From assembly GCA_001910725.1 (NCBI GenBank), contig MJGA01000002.1:2356001-2420000 (forward strand): a stretch of DNA of 64,000 nt. Reading direction: 5' to 3'. This stretch comes from Phanerodontia chrysosporium. Lineage: Eukaryota; Basidiomycota; Agaricomycetes; Polyporales; Phanerochaetaceae. The notes under the pieces are model-generated. The model was not told where the DNA came from and did not search any database. It worked only from the letters and a program-made list of their open reading frames with translations. Of this stretch, positions 11,701 through 23,941 are shown one piece after another. The position numbers and the translations under genes are program-made. Each line of letters opens with the position of its first letter. Positions within the stretch are counted from its first letter, which is position 1.

Positions 11701-13266
11701 ATTGATTGCAGAATAACTTCCGGCGTGAGCAGCTGCGGTCACTCTTTGAGAGCGCCATGACTGGATCCTCATGACGCGCTCTTGTACGGACCGTGACTCT
11801 CGGTGTTCATTACGAGAAGCCGTCGTTGTACGACGACAGGCCTAGCCTTGCGTGTAGCTGCTGAAGCGGCAAGACTCTGTCATGGGATGACTGAATGCGG
11901 AACTAAATAACCAGTCGACTCTCTGCACCTCTTTCGTTCATATCTGCTCTGTACAAAACCACCGATATTGCGACTCTTCTCCTCTATGTGCGCCCTGACC
12001 AAAAGCCCCAGGTCCAGAATATGATCGCCGATCTGGGTGTCGTCGCCCCGGGGTGGCTGGCACTCTTGCGCGCGTCACCCGACACCGCGCTCTTGCACCG
12101 AACCACGACACCCGCCCGGGGACCCAGCCTCGCCATGACGCCATCCCATCCGCACACCGTGATCGGAGCATATACGAGGTCCACATCGATAACGAGGGCC
12201 CGCCGTCCCGAGGTACAATGCCGGGCTGCCTCTTAGACACCGCGGGGGAGGGCCTGCGCGCGCGCCGGCCGGGTCTCGAGCCCGCGGACCATCGCGGGAG
12301 GCTGCACCTGCACGGCAAGAAGGTTCCAGCAGGGTGAGCACGCAGTGTGCCCCGGTGTCCAGACAGCAGCGCGGGGGCGAGCCTGGCGGAGCTTGCTGAC
12401 CAGTCGGCGGCGGAGACGGGCAGGTCGGCGAGCAGAACTGGTACTTCGGGCGCGCACCGGGAGAGGCACGACGGGGTACGCAATGATGCAATGTTGTCTT
12501 GGTGCGTCGTATTTTCCCTGCTTGACCCAGGCCCTTGTGTCGCAGAGTTCACGCCGTTGCGGGACGTATGAGGCGTGCAGCGCTGCTCTACACAGCGAGC
12601 GACCCCCGCGGCAAGTTGTTGGAATGAGTTGCTTGAATAATAGGCTTGTGAGGGTGGAGGTGGACCGTGTGCATTTGGCGGTCGGCGGAGGGCTATTGTT
12701 CTCTCTGGGCCGATCTCAATCGTGGAGGGAATCGGGCGGTGCCGACGAACAGGAACCTGCCATCTTGAGAAATACTTCCGCGAAGCAGTCGTCTTTTGGA
12801 CTGCAACCTCGGCGACGCCTCCGTGGAGGATCTGGCAGATGGTGTGCGATTTCAATCTGGAGCAGGCGACTTGACACGATGCCGTTACTCACAGCGTGTT
12901 GTGCAGACCATGCAGCGCGGGGCGCTTGCGCTGCGGCGCTGAGCGTTGTGTCGCCGAGCAGGCTGAGAGTCGCGCGCACGGCCCAGAGGCCGAGTGTGCA
13001 GGCTCGCAGACGCGTCCGAGGCCCGCTGGCGGGACGCAGACGAGAACGGAGAACAAGGCAGCAGCAGGACGACCCGGGAGCGTCTGGGTGGCTGCATTTG
13101 GCATCTGTATGTGGACCCACAACGGCATACAAATACTTGCGTTGAGTTTTCGAGTCTTTCGCTTGCTGCCTGATTCCCACCCCGGCGCATCGTCCGGTGC
13201 GCACTTTCCAGCCTCTGTGAACGTCCAGTTTGGCTCTGTGGGTCCGACCCGCCGCCCTACGCTCGC
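11701..13266. other. 1.5-kb stretch with no supported gene
   Basis: GC-rich sequence between Thg1 and the forkhead gene. Long open frames exist on both strands (a 305-codon minus frame at 11938-12855, for example) but none has recognisable motifs or consistent splice sites. A weak similarity exists between 11690-11720 and 12610-12640 (ttgttggaatga), possibly a decayed duplication. It probably includes the forkhead promoter or 5' UTR. Confidence 0.4.
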
Positions 13267-15986
13267 ATGCCTCCCGACAGCCCGACCATCTCCCGCCTGC
13301 CCCCGCCGCACCCAGCGCACCCTCTTCGCCGCGCACCAGCCCGCAAGCAGCCCCGCAGCAGCCCGAAACCCACTCGAGGACAAGAGGACCGCGTTCATGG
13401 GAGCTCAGCAGGCCCGTAGACTACGGTCCTGCGACCGATCTGCCCGGCACACCCCCGCTGCCTCCACCCACACCACCCGTTCGACCGCGCTACAACTACG
13501 GGCTGTTCGACTCGCAGCCGATCCCGCCTGAGGAGCTCTTCCTTCCCGCGGACGCGCCCACGCCCCGCCCGCCCCAGCGAGATCACCCGTTCGATCCCGT
13601 GGATGATGCCCTAGAGTCCCAGGGATATGCGCCCCGCTCCTCGCGTCCTGTGGCGCTGCGTGGGTCTGGTGCAGTGCAGGTATGCTTCCTGTCTTACTTC
13701 ACGGCGACTGCCCGTAGCTTATCAGACTGATCCGCTAGGATGATTTCGAAGAAGGCAGCAGCAGGCAAGCGGGCGGCTCGGGTGACGGTGAAGAGGACGA
13801 GGAGATGGGTCAACAGGGAGCGGAAGGCGAGGCAAGTGGCACAAGAGATCAGCGGCAGCGGTCGCTGTCAGGCATGAGTGTGGACGAGCCAGACACAAGT
13901 TCGACGAACCAGCAGGGCGCATCAACTCAGACGCCACCGACGCTGGCCCAAGCAGACATCACTCGGATGCGCTATCCTGCATACGATGCAAATGGACGGA
14001 GGATAGGCCTGGAACACACACAACTCGTGAACCCTGCGCTGCGCGGCAGCGGAGGGTCGTACTACCGTGCGCGCACGCACAACTACCCAGGACCAATGTC
14101 AAGGCGAGCGACCTGCCACACGTGATGAACCTGGACATGCGTATATCGCCCGCCGCCATTGCACCGTCCGGCCCTGCTGCGTCGATGGTCTTTCGCACTA
14201 ACGCGCGGCCAAATACTCTGCATCCTAGTTCCTCTGTGCAGGGTCAGTTCAAGGCGCCGCTGCCGCCTCACAATGCCTCTCAGCCGCTGCCGCCGCCTCC
14301 GCCACCGACCCCACCAGTCCGCGATCCAGTCGGCCTGCGCCGCGGAGCCACTCCCACCGCGCCGCCTCCGTCCTTGGGTCGACGGAGAGCGCTACAGCAG
14401 GCGCAGGCGTCGCCTCAGATCCCGGCCCACTCAGTCCTGTTGCCTCTGCGGCAAGTGTGTCTGACACGCACAGTCAGGGACGTGCTTCCGAGCCACCCCC
14501 GTCGCCGTCGCCTGCCCCTGAGCCAACCCTTCCAGAGGCGCCTCCGGCACCTCCAGCCCCGCCGGCCCCGCCACGAAACCCGCGTGTCCCGGACTTCGAG
14601 GTCGACGCGCCTGAGATACCCGACGCTGGCCCAGCCCTGCGCGAATTGCTCGGGGTGGGCGACGATATCGAGATTAGTTTGAATGCACTGGAGGACCCAC
14701 CCGAGGGTGAGAAGCCGGGCTGGCCCCTGCCTACCCTCATCAAGCTCGCGATTTATGGCAGCCCCAACAAGCGGTTGACTCTGCAGGAAATCTACGCAGC
14801 CATTGAGAAGCGCTTCAAGTGGTATCGAGAGAGCCCCGACAGAGCATGGCGGGTGTGTATGACGGATCTGGGCGGGTGAAGCCAGCTCTGATGACTCTTA
14901 TAGGACTCTATCCGCCATAACCTCTCGCTGAACAAGTGCTTCCGCCGCGTGCCACGACCTATATCCGAACCTGGCAAGGGATTCTTCTGGGTGGTTGACT
15001 ACTCGCAGGGAGAAGGCAACAAACGAGAACGGAAGCGTAACAAGAAGAAGACCAAGGCGGAACTGCGGAGGGAGGAGGAAGATAGGCAGCGAGCTACTGT
15101 CAGCGGCTCCTCTGAAGAGCCAGAAGATCGCCGCCGTGCCGAAGCCACCCCGGGACCCAGTACTTCCATTGCTCGAGGGTCTTCAGCCACCCGGTCTCCT
15201 CAAACTTCCCGTTCTCCAGCCCTCGCGGGTGCAGAAGCGATGCCACCCCCACCACCACCCGCGTCAATTGCGCGTCCGATGAGCGCCCCGCGCGGCGGGC
15301 TTCCCCCGGAGCTCTGGTCGCAGAAGGGCGACAAGCGCAGCCTCATGCACCTGCTCGTCACGCCCCGCCTCGACAACGCGCCGATGCCACCGGGGACGCC
15401 GGGCCCGAGCAGCGCGCGCGACTCGCCGTCGCTGATCGCCGCGCGGCTCGACGACGCGCACATCGACCCGCTCCTGCGCGACAGCGCGCCCGAGGGCGGG
15501 CACGTCGTCGGCGAAGGCCGCATCCGCGCGCCGCGGCGCGGCCGCGCGTACTCGCCGTACTCGCCGTCGCCCACCGGCATGCCGATGGGCCCCGCACGCT
15601 TCGCGCAGGTTCCGCCGCACCCGGGGCACCCCTCGCCGACGCTCCGCGGGAACTGGGCGCCGTACGGCTCGCCGGGGCCCCTCCCGCCGCCGCAGGCGCC
15701 GCGCAGCGTCATGGCGGGGAACATGCTCGGCCTCTCGGGCAGCGCGCCGACGCCCGGCCCGTCCTCTGCGACGTTCTCCATCCCCGGCCCTGGTGACCCC
15801 CTGCCTGCGCCGCGGCCCCAGGCGAGTGCGTCTGCCCGTGCTGAGGAGCAGCAGCCTGAGCCTGAAGGTGTGCGTCGTTCCGCGCGCGTCAGGTCGAAGC
15901 GCACGGAATATCGTGATTCGCGTGGCGCGGTGTATGCTGCCGCTGGGCGGGAGCCCGTGTCAAGCGACTCGGACGACCAGTCCTGA
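13267..15986 (+). CDS. forkhead-box transcription factor, with about three frame slips
   Basis: The DNA-binding domain is clear: [36 protein letters not shown] and DRAWR, spliced (intron 14853-14903) to [18 protein letters not shown] and [20 protein letters not shown]. This is helix 3 and wing of a fork-head fold, which binds DNA in promoters. An earlier intron spans 13680-13738. The remainder is Pro/Ser-rich and disordered, ending [16 protein letters not shown]...SDSDDQS. ATG 13267 ([14 protein letters not shown]) is the likely start. The coding frame then has to move three times as if a base were lost: once in 13290-13400, once near 14090-14095 and once at about 14262-14290. Coding-like sequence is continuous otherwise and the domain is intact, so I treat these as probable sequence errors. 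The target genes are unknown. Confidence 0.82.
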
Positions 15987-17755
15987 CGAAAGACCTTGCG
16001 TTCGAACTGATTCTCTCATTGCAGACTCCGTCCTTACGACGACCGACTGCTGATCGATCCTACCTTGCAGAATGCTGTCTGCATGACCCACTATCTGTGT
16101 ATCTGTCATCTCTATCTTGTGTTCATGCCGTTACTGTCTAGCGTTTCGAATCTTGCTTAGCTATCCTAGCTGCTGCCCTCCTACACACTGCACATGTTGC
16201 TACACGTTGTTCGTCGTATTTTACACGCGCAAGTGCCTCCTCGGATCGTCTATCTATGCAGTGTACAACGTTATAATAGTCTTTTCTGATAGGCTGCATC
16301 GCACTCATCTATTACACTAACTTCTGCTGTACATACCCACGCCATGCACCTCTCTTAAACATGCACACACACTGGTTCGTTCAGTTGACAATGTTTGTCA
16401 CCACGGCCATGACATATCTAACTCTTGTTCAAAGTACGCTGGTAGGTGATAACACGGATTCCCTAGGTGATCGCGTGATTGTCACCGGGATGTCTTCATT
16501 GAGACTCTATCAATAAATCTCGAACTATGTAGGATGGCGTCTTGCTGATAGCGACTAAGGAGCCGGTCGCAAGGAGAAGCAGGCCTAGCTTCACTAGCAG
16601 CGCCATATGCGCGTCGAATAGGAAAGAGACGACAGCCATGAGGAAGGCGAGTATGCTATGCGGAGAGATCAGCATTGCGGCCGCATCAGCGGTCCATTTT
16701 GCTTACCTCCAGAGACAAAGTGCGACCGGAAGACTACAGTATATCCCATTAGCACTGAGGGTTATATTTGTGGCGAAGTGGCTGACCTGAATATCAAAGC
16801 TACCCTCTCAAGGTCATGATGATTAGAGGAATCCGGAATATAATCGAGCTGGAAGCAACAGTGGGGTTAGCTTCGAGAAGATCAGCATGTGCGAATAATC
16901 ATACGATTCCTTGGTTGATATCAGGATGCAGTTTAGAATGTCGTTTCAGAATGAGGACATAAGTACACGTCGACATGCTGAAGATTGCCGAGATAAAGCA
17001 CAAGAGGCGCGGGACAGAATCGGCTGCCGAGCTTGCGTTTGTCCCATCTATCGACAGAAACGCTACATTGACAGAGAGCAAAACAGTAGCCTGCTGGAGC
17101 ATAAGCGGAAATATTGAGCGAAGGAGTCGTATAGGGCTCTCACTAGTGTCATCATATTGTTCCAGTCCTCTCCGCGATCATGCAGGAAACGGCGCCAGCG
17201 GTGATAGCTACCGAGGGCATAGGTCAACTCTTCGAGGTGGGATCTAGGGACCAGGAATAGGCATTGCGAGAGTGTCTTGAACGCGGCGCCGCTCTGCTAA
17301 ATTATGAGTCGACAGCGGCATTGACATCTACGCGAGCATATACATACCATCGAAGGGTTCACGTCAGTATTAATTCGCATACTATGGCGACTGTGAGACT
17401 GATTACGAGACGCTAGGTATAGGAGACGCACTAGATAGTTATTGAGGTATGTTTTGGCGATGTTTGCTTGCCGCGCATAGTCACCACAGACTTCGCTCCT
17501 AGTCTGGAAGACATTCCGGTGTCGGAATGTTGCCGACGCGTCGTTCTCATCTCGCCACTACACCACTGGTCACACCGGCTTGCCGCGTTTCACCCACGAA
17601 GGCCACTGAACGAAGAAACCAAACTCGCTTATGAGTTAATAATCGAGGTTAAACAGTCGAAGCGTGTCACCTCCGTCTTCACCGATGTGTATAGGAAAAC
17701 GTTCTCCCCTTGCTGATTCTCGCATGGCGAGTCTTGTGATACCCGGGGATGCCTA
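15987..17755. other. 1.8-kb stretch with no supported gene
   Basis: AT-richer than the flanks. Only short frames occur, with no shared splice logic or motifs. The left part is forkhead 3' UTR and the right part is downstream of the minus-strand gene ending near 17756. Confidence 0.45.
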
Positions 17756-19344
17756 TCAGGCTGCCGTGATGAGGCATGCGTGAGACATCTGTGACCACAG
17801 CGGGTATTAAGAGGCATCGCACCGGGAAGATGGAGTAGAAGTCATCATGGGAAATGACGGCAGCATTCGCGGACGGCGAGCTCTGCCACAAAGCGGTTTA
17901 GCATGGCACTGCAGACACGGTAAAAATGCTCACCTCCAGGATCATGTCGAGCATGTCGTCCAGAACATCGGGAGTCTGAGCAGGGCAGACTCAAAACTAG
18001 AATGCTCCACAGAACAGTAGTTTACTTACGGTCTCAGATGTAGCTGGCTCTTCCTCGATGTCTATGGCAGTATGATCCTGCGCAGAAGACCTCCCAAGGC
18101 CCATCTCGGAGCGAGAATGCTCATCGGTACTCACATCGCCAGCGTCATTCACTCCCCCGCTAGACTTCGAGCGCCAGACGCGGGAGAGGAACCCGGGAGG
18201 TGAGCTTCCGCCAGCTGCTTGTGACGAGCGAGAGCGCGAGAAGAAACTATCGTCGTCGTCGCCAGGCCCCACGATGTCACCGTCCTCGACCGTGTCGCGC
18301 ACCCTTGACGTGAGCGGCACCTTACGCGTTTTGAGCTTGTAATATCGGATGAACATGCACTGGTTGCAAGGTAGCGCTGGTTGAAGGGACTTGTGTGCCT
18401 GTTCGTGTGCTACAGGCGATTGTAGGGCCGATGCCCCCGGTCCAGAGGATCAGCGTCAGGGCCTTCCTCTGCGCATGATTGCAGCGTTGGGAGACCCTCA
18501 TGCGCTGCTGGCCCTATGGCCTGCGTAGCCTGGCTCGCCGCGTCCGAATCTCCGTTATGCGGTAGATGCCTCGCAACTGGTGGGCCCCAGCGTTGCTCCA
18601 CGGATGTGCGGACTTCCTTGGACGTGGATGCCTGGACATTTGCGGAGACATATGACCCAGCTGATGCGGAGAGCGAGAAGTCGAGTGCTTTGCCGGAGCT
18701 CGAGACAGCTGCCGCTGCCCATTGAGTTGTCTTGAGCCAGCCCGAGACGAGCACGATCGCAGAGGGACTATACGGGTAACCTTTGGTAAGTGCGAAGTCG
18801 TACCAGGAAGAATGGTATTTCTTGACGTAGTCCCGAAATTGGATATTGCTTAGGTACCATTCCTGGTGTCCGAAGTCTCCGAGGATTGCTACTGCACCGC
18901 GGTTATCGTTGCAGCTGAAGTGAAGGGACGTATTGAAGAAGTGGCTAAGTAAAGTAGTGTTAGGAAATGTATCGGGTTACTAGAGAACTAGACTCACGCG
19001 CCATCAGAGATGCCTCCACCAACGTTCTTGACTACAGTTGTGCTCGCACATATCGCGCCTGGAAATTGGTGATATGGCTCGGACATGAAGTTATGCGCGT
19101 CGATATCCTCAGGCATGGTGAGCATCGCGAAGTCCTTCGGTACACCGCCCTTGTTGACTCCACATTTCGCAGAGTGCATAGCGTTGAAAAATCGAATGAA
19201 CCGCCCTTCCGAGACATATCCAACGTCTCCAATCTGGATGTCGCCGTGCGGGCCCGACCTTGGTTCAGGATGCCAGAGAGGCAGCCCGTGCCCGCGGTCA
19301 ACTAGCTGTTCTGCGTAGACAAGCCAAGCTGGAGGGCTCCTCAT
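17756..19344 (-). CDS. hypothetical protein of a basidiomycete-expanded family
   Basis: Minus-strand exons: 19344-18998, 18944-18030 (one frame slip near 18431-18440 in a C/G run), 17975-17934, 17882-17823 and probably 17788-17756. It begins MRSPPAWLVYAEQLVDRGHG and continues HGDIQIGDVGYVSEG, VPKDFAML, GAHFFNTSLHFSCND, AIVLVSGWLKTTQWAAA, CMFIRYYKLKTRKV and LDDMLDMILE. I recognise this layout from a large family of unknown proteins in polypores and other Agaricomycetes. The C-terminal part is acidic. No catalytic motif is evident. The start is the ATG of MRSPPAW; an upstream in-frame extension exists but looks like untranslated leader. The last exon is the least certain. The frame slip sits in ccccc/ggggg and is probably a lost base. 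Confidence 0.7.
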
Positions 19345-19984
19345 GAGGGAAAGAACTGTGCGTTTCCAAGTACCTGTCAGACGCTCCGTTGCTTCCAGGT
19401 ACAGGACTCGGCAACTCACTTTGTCTCGATGACATGCCGGCGTCATGACTCGAGCAGGAGACGTAGCTGCGCTCACTACGCACCGAATACAACACTTATA
19501 GCAGCAGGATAATGTGCGACCGCGAGACTCCTGAGATAGAGGAACGAGCCGAGTAAAAATATCTGTATTATGAACAGCCTGTAGCATGTCTGGCGATATT
19601 ACTGAGCGAGCACTTTAGCACCTGCGCTACAGAATGTGGCATCCAGGGTTACCTCTATATAGCATTTGCGTACATCATGAATCAACATAGCAAAAATTCC
19701 GCTCTCAGGAAAGTTGTGCAGACGACATCGAGAGTGGCAGATGATGGGAGTCCGCGGGAAAGCGGTGGCAGAGCGCTAAAACACGACGGGAACTGACAGG
19801 CGCGCTGCCGTGCGTGGCGCGTCCACACGGACAGGCGCCGCTGCTTCCAACTTTCCCGGTTGAAATACCCTCTGCGAATACTCTGGACGGTTTCGCAGCC
19901 TCGAGTCATAGGTGCTCTCTAGGAAGTACCTGCAAGATTACAAGCGGAGAAGCGCAGGCTCACTGAAGATACGTCTACGACCAA
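19345..19984. other. intergenic stretch between divergent genes
   Basis: About 640 bases upstream of both the minus-strand unknown gene and the plus-strand phosphatase. It should carry both promoters. No RNA gene or repeat is seen. Confidence 0.5.
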
Positions 19985-21484
19985 ATGCCGCGTCCCTGGG
20001 CCCGGTTGCTGGCCCTTCTCGGCGCGACGCTCGTCCTCGTCCTTGTTGCGCGCTCGTACAACGTTTCCGCGCGCATACAGCTCTCTTGGCCGCTTGCCGT
20101 GCACCCGACGGGCAGGACGACGGCGCGCAGATCCCGGTGAGCGCGGACAAGACCGCAAATGCGAACGGCGCGTACAAGGACGGACACGCTGCCACTGCCT
20201 CTGGAGCATTCACAAGGAGGATCGTCGCTGTGGGAGACCTGCATGGAGACCTGGGCAATGCCCACAAGGTGCTGAAGATGGCGGGCGTGGTGACGGAGGA
20301 CGGGAACTGGTCGGGGAATGTGGACTTTTTCGTGCAGACGGGAGACATCATTGACAGGTGCGTGCTACGGACGCCTTTGCTTGCTGGCATCGGTGTAACC
20401 TGCTGCTGTAGAGGTGATGACACCATCAAGTTATATGACTGGATGGAAGAGCTACGAGCCCAAGCATTGAAGCAAGGCGGAAACGTCATTTCACACCTTG
20501 GCAATCACGAGTGGATGAATGTGATAGGTAAGTCTTCCTGTCATGTTTCAAGGTCCAGTGTTCAGTGTTATTATCTCAGGCGATTGGCGGTGAGTAAGCC
20601 AGCAACATGACTTAGCTTGAACTCACACTCGAAGTCAGCTACGTTCCAAAGACGGAAATAAAGACGTTCGGCGACTCAGATGCCCGTCAAAAGGAACTCA
20701 TGACGGTCGCATTGGCAAACGATGGGCGCAGAACTACACCACGACCTCCCGTCTCCCTCTGCACCTTTCGCTCGGGGAACCAAATACCGACTACGATCCG
20801 TCAGATAAATCCCCGCTGTCACATGCGGCCCTGTCGTTTGTACACGGCGGACTTGCGCCGAACTACCCAGACCTTACGCCCTTTCCGTCGAAGATCAACA
20901 GCCTCGGCCACTCGCTGCTGTACAAGCTGCAGCACCGCAGTCCTCCCCCGGCGCCGCACCCGCCGAACCCATACCCGGTCTCCGCACGACGCGACGCCTG
21001 CGGAGCACAGACTCTACGGGACCGATGGGCCTCTGTGGTACCGTGGTTGGGCGTTGGAGCCTGAGACGAAAGTCTGTGCCGCTGTCGACGCGGTCCTGCA
21101 GAAGACTGGGACGCGACGTATGGTCATGGGTCATACGCCTGATTTTCAGGTACGTCCGATGATTTATGGGTCTCACTCAGTGGGCTGAGGTTGTCGTAGA
21201 AAATTGTGTCGAGATGCGGTGGCAAAGTTATCATCATCGACACTGGTAAGTCTTTGATGTTTGGGTCCGAGCGAACAGGCGTCTGACGTGGAGTATCAGG
21301 CATCTCACACGCCTACGGCGGAGTGCTTGCGGCTCTCTCGATAGAGTACACGCTGACTCCTGTGGGCGCGTCAAGTTCCTCTAAGGTGAAGAGATGGACA
21401 GAGCGTGAGGTCGTCACCGCTGTATATCTGGATCACAAAGACGTACTTGCTGTGAGCGAGCGCGAGATTGAAGGGGCCTTTTAG
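19985..21484 (+). CDS. calcineurin-fold phosphatase, Shewanella-like type, membrane-anchored N-terminus
   Basis: It starts MPRPWARLLALLGATLVLVL, a signal anchor or signal peptide. Metallophosphatase motifs follow: VAVGDLHGDLGNAHKVLK, FVQTGDIIDRGDDT, SHLGNHEWMNVIGDWRYV, SFVHGGLAPNYPDL and MVMGHTPDFQ, then KVIIIDTGISHAYGGVLAAL. This set (GDxHG, GDxxDRG, GNHE, HG, GHTP) is the PPP-type two-metal site; the spacing and tail fit Shewanella-like phosphatases. Exons: 19985-20357, 20412-20527, a 10-nt microexon 20580-20589, 20639-21149, 21200-21245, 21300-21484. The frame slips near 20100-20110, 20715-20722 and 20940-20990 (losses of one, one and two bases). The motifs on both sides are intact. It probably acts on phosphoproteins in the secretory pathway or at a membrane. 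Confidence 0.85.
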
Positions 21485-21776
21485 ACGTTCTGCAGGCTGT
21501 GTTTGAGGAAGCGTAACTTATTATTTTTGTACTTTAGGGCAGAAATTGGGAGCATTGGAACTCGAAACGACAGCTTTGTGGCGTTGCGATCGCGATCAGT
21601 GCCAGGACTATGACGTAAGCGTCGGGTGTCGCCCAATTAGGTCAAGTAGAACGCGGAAACGGTGAGGCTGACCGGCGTCTCCGCGAGGCTCCACCGCGGA
21701 AAGGCTCATAAAATTCGAGCATCTTCCGTTCCATCCACCAACTCACTATCCTACGCTCTATCCTCACCAGTCGTAT

Positions 21777-23168
21777 ATGTCTCAGAACAGACCCACCTTC
21801 ATCGACTACTCTTCACCAGACAGCGAGAAAAGCGTATATTTCGACGCACCCCTGATGCACATCTTCTCCAAGCGCAGCGACGGCGGAAATGGCGACGCGG
21901 AGGAAGGCGGACACGTCGCGCCACCCCCTGCGGGACACAGCAGGATTCGCAGCACCACCTCACTAAGCGGCGCGAGCCCCGCGCAGGCCCCAAGCGCGCT
22001 CCCTGACGGCCCCGACGCGGCTGTGCCGCAGTCCGACGACGAGCCGGGCACGTCCGAGGGCGAGGACACGGGCGGCCTGCTCACGCGCGACTACGGCGCA
22101 GGGCGCGTCGCCACGAACAAGCCGCGCAGCTCCGGCACCGCGTCAGACTCAGGCTACGGCTCGCCGACGCCGCGCAACAAGCCGCTCGAGGACGATATGC
22201 AGCCGATCCCCGTCGTGTGGGCGGGCGACCCCGGCGGCACGCCCAGGCAGTCGAAGGTGTCCGCAGGCGAGGCGGACGTGCGCCGCTCCCAGTCGATGCG
22301 CTCGTATCGCTCGAGTGGCACGCGCCGCGAGACGGAGGACGGCCAGAGCATGCACACTGCATCGACTGGCAGGTATACCCCGGCACAGCGTCCACGGAGG
22401 GTCAGCATGAGTGGTGGAGCGTTTGCGGAGGGCGCTGGGACGGTCGGGCCTGCTGCTGCTGCAGATCCTGAGCAGACGAATCTGTTCAGGTCACGCAGCG
22501 TCAGTGCAGAGTCCGCGTTGTCGAACAAGCAGAGGTTGAGGATCACCAAAGAAGAGCGTACGTGGCCGTATTTCCCGTCTCCTTGCACTATCTGAACTGG
22601 AGGGCGGTATAGTGAAGGAGGGTAGACGTTTGGCCAAGGTCATCCAGCAAGAAGCGAAGGTCGAGAAGCGCGCTCTGGAGGCCTCTGTGCGCGAGCTTGC
22701 AGAATTGCAGAAGTTGCAGAAGTACGCAGTCAAGGTGCGCCCTAGTTCGACTCTCATTCGCATAAACGTGCTCACGCTTATCACAGGAGGAGGCGAAGGC
22801 AAACGCTGCGTACGGGCATGCTCTGCAGAAGTTCCATCAGGAGGAGCTCGCGTTCCTTGCAGCTCAGGCCAGGTTCGAACGTGCAAAGGCCGATCTCATG
22901 GTACGTCGTGCGCTATAATTCACTCGACGAACCCTGACCGTGCCGACTGCTCCGTAGGCTCATGAAGACGCTCGCGAGGCTGCTCGAGAACACGCCCAGC
23001 AGGCGACCGAGATGCTCCAAGAGAAGAGCCGCGAAGTGGAATGGCTCCGAGCCCAGAAGGCTGCTGACGATGTGAGTATTTATGGCCTCTGGAAAGGTCT
23101 GGCACTGAGCGAGAGCATTCCAGCGTGAGCGCGAAGCCAAGATCCGACAGCTGAAGGGCAAGGTGTAG
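21777..23168 (+). CDS. hypothetical protein with disordered N-terminus and C-terminal coiled coil
   Basis: Exons 21777-22557, 22613-22734, 22787-22900, 22958-23071, 23124-23168; 391 residues, all phases agree. It starts MSQNRPTFIDYSSPDSEKSV. The first 260 residues are Ser/Pro/Gly-rich with many RSxS sites that could be phosphorylated (RSQSMRSYRSSGTRR). From KEGRRLAKVIQQEAKVEKRA to REREAKIRQLKGKV the protein is a nearly continuous Ala/Glu/Lys/Arg/Gln helix that should form a coiled coil. Each of the last four introns falls inside this helix. I do not recognise a named family. A scaffold, cytoskeletal or trafficking role would suit, but that is inference. Confidence 0.78.
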
Positions 23169-23941
23169 TTCTCATGCACTATGATACCCAGTTGTCTACG
23201 CGTTGTACCTATAGGTAGGGATCTTTGTCGTGTCTGGTATTGTATATCTTGTAGTTGCATGTGGTTGCTTGTCGGAATACATGTGTCATACTCGGAGAAC
23301 CCTGCTATAAGAGGCACGGCAGTCACACAGAGGTCCAGTAGAAGCTTGGCTGGAACCAAAACAATGTCGGAGGCACGCACAATCCGTTTTTTCGGTAGGT
23401 ACGGGTCACCGCTGTGGGCTAGGGTCAAGGGCGGAACGCACTACCACAGCCTCATCGCGGAGAATACTTGCAGCATGTTGTCCACTCTGCTCTGTACATG
23501 ATACCCTGCTGTACACGCAGGGCAAGCAACGTGTTGGTGGCTAGGGCTTGGCGCGGATCAGGCAAGCCACGGCAACTGCTTAGTATGATGCGGGCCACGC
23601 TGCATCGTGCAGGTATCGCGGGGCGCGTCGGGCAATGGATGCGAGGCTAATGTATAGGATTGGCGTGTGCCAACCGTTTAGCAGAGCGTGGAGGTTGTAA
23701 ATCAGTGTTCATAATGTTATTTACGGGAGCGCTGCCAGCGGGTATGGCTGGAAACTCGGGGATCATCGGTAGCATCTACTACATGTATGCATACGTATGA
23801 CTGCCTATAGCAGTACGTTAGATATACATAGGAAAGCACGACACGCCGTTTACGATAGTTATATAGTTATCTCGAGCTTTCTGATCCTGAAGGGCCCGGA
23901 TAGTCTGCGGCTGCGGTGGGTCTCAGGCGAGGCAAGGCGGA
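23169..23941. other. intergenic stretch
   Basis: About 770 bases between convergent genes. Only short unrelated frames; no feature seen. Confidence 0.45.

Noticed and set aside
11938..12855. 305-codon minus-strand open frame
   Set aside because: Low-information composition, no motif, no splice logic; GC-rich DNA gives such frames by chance.
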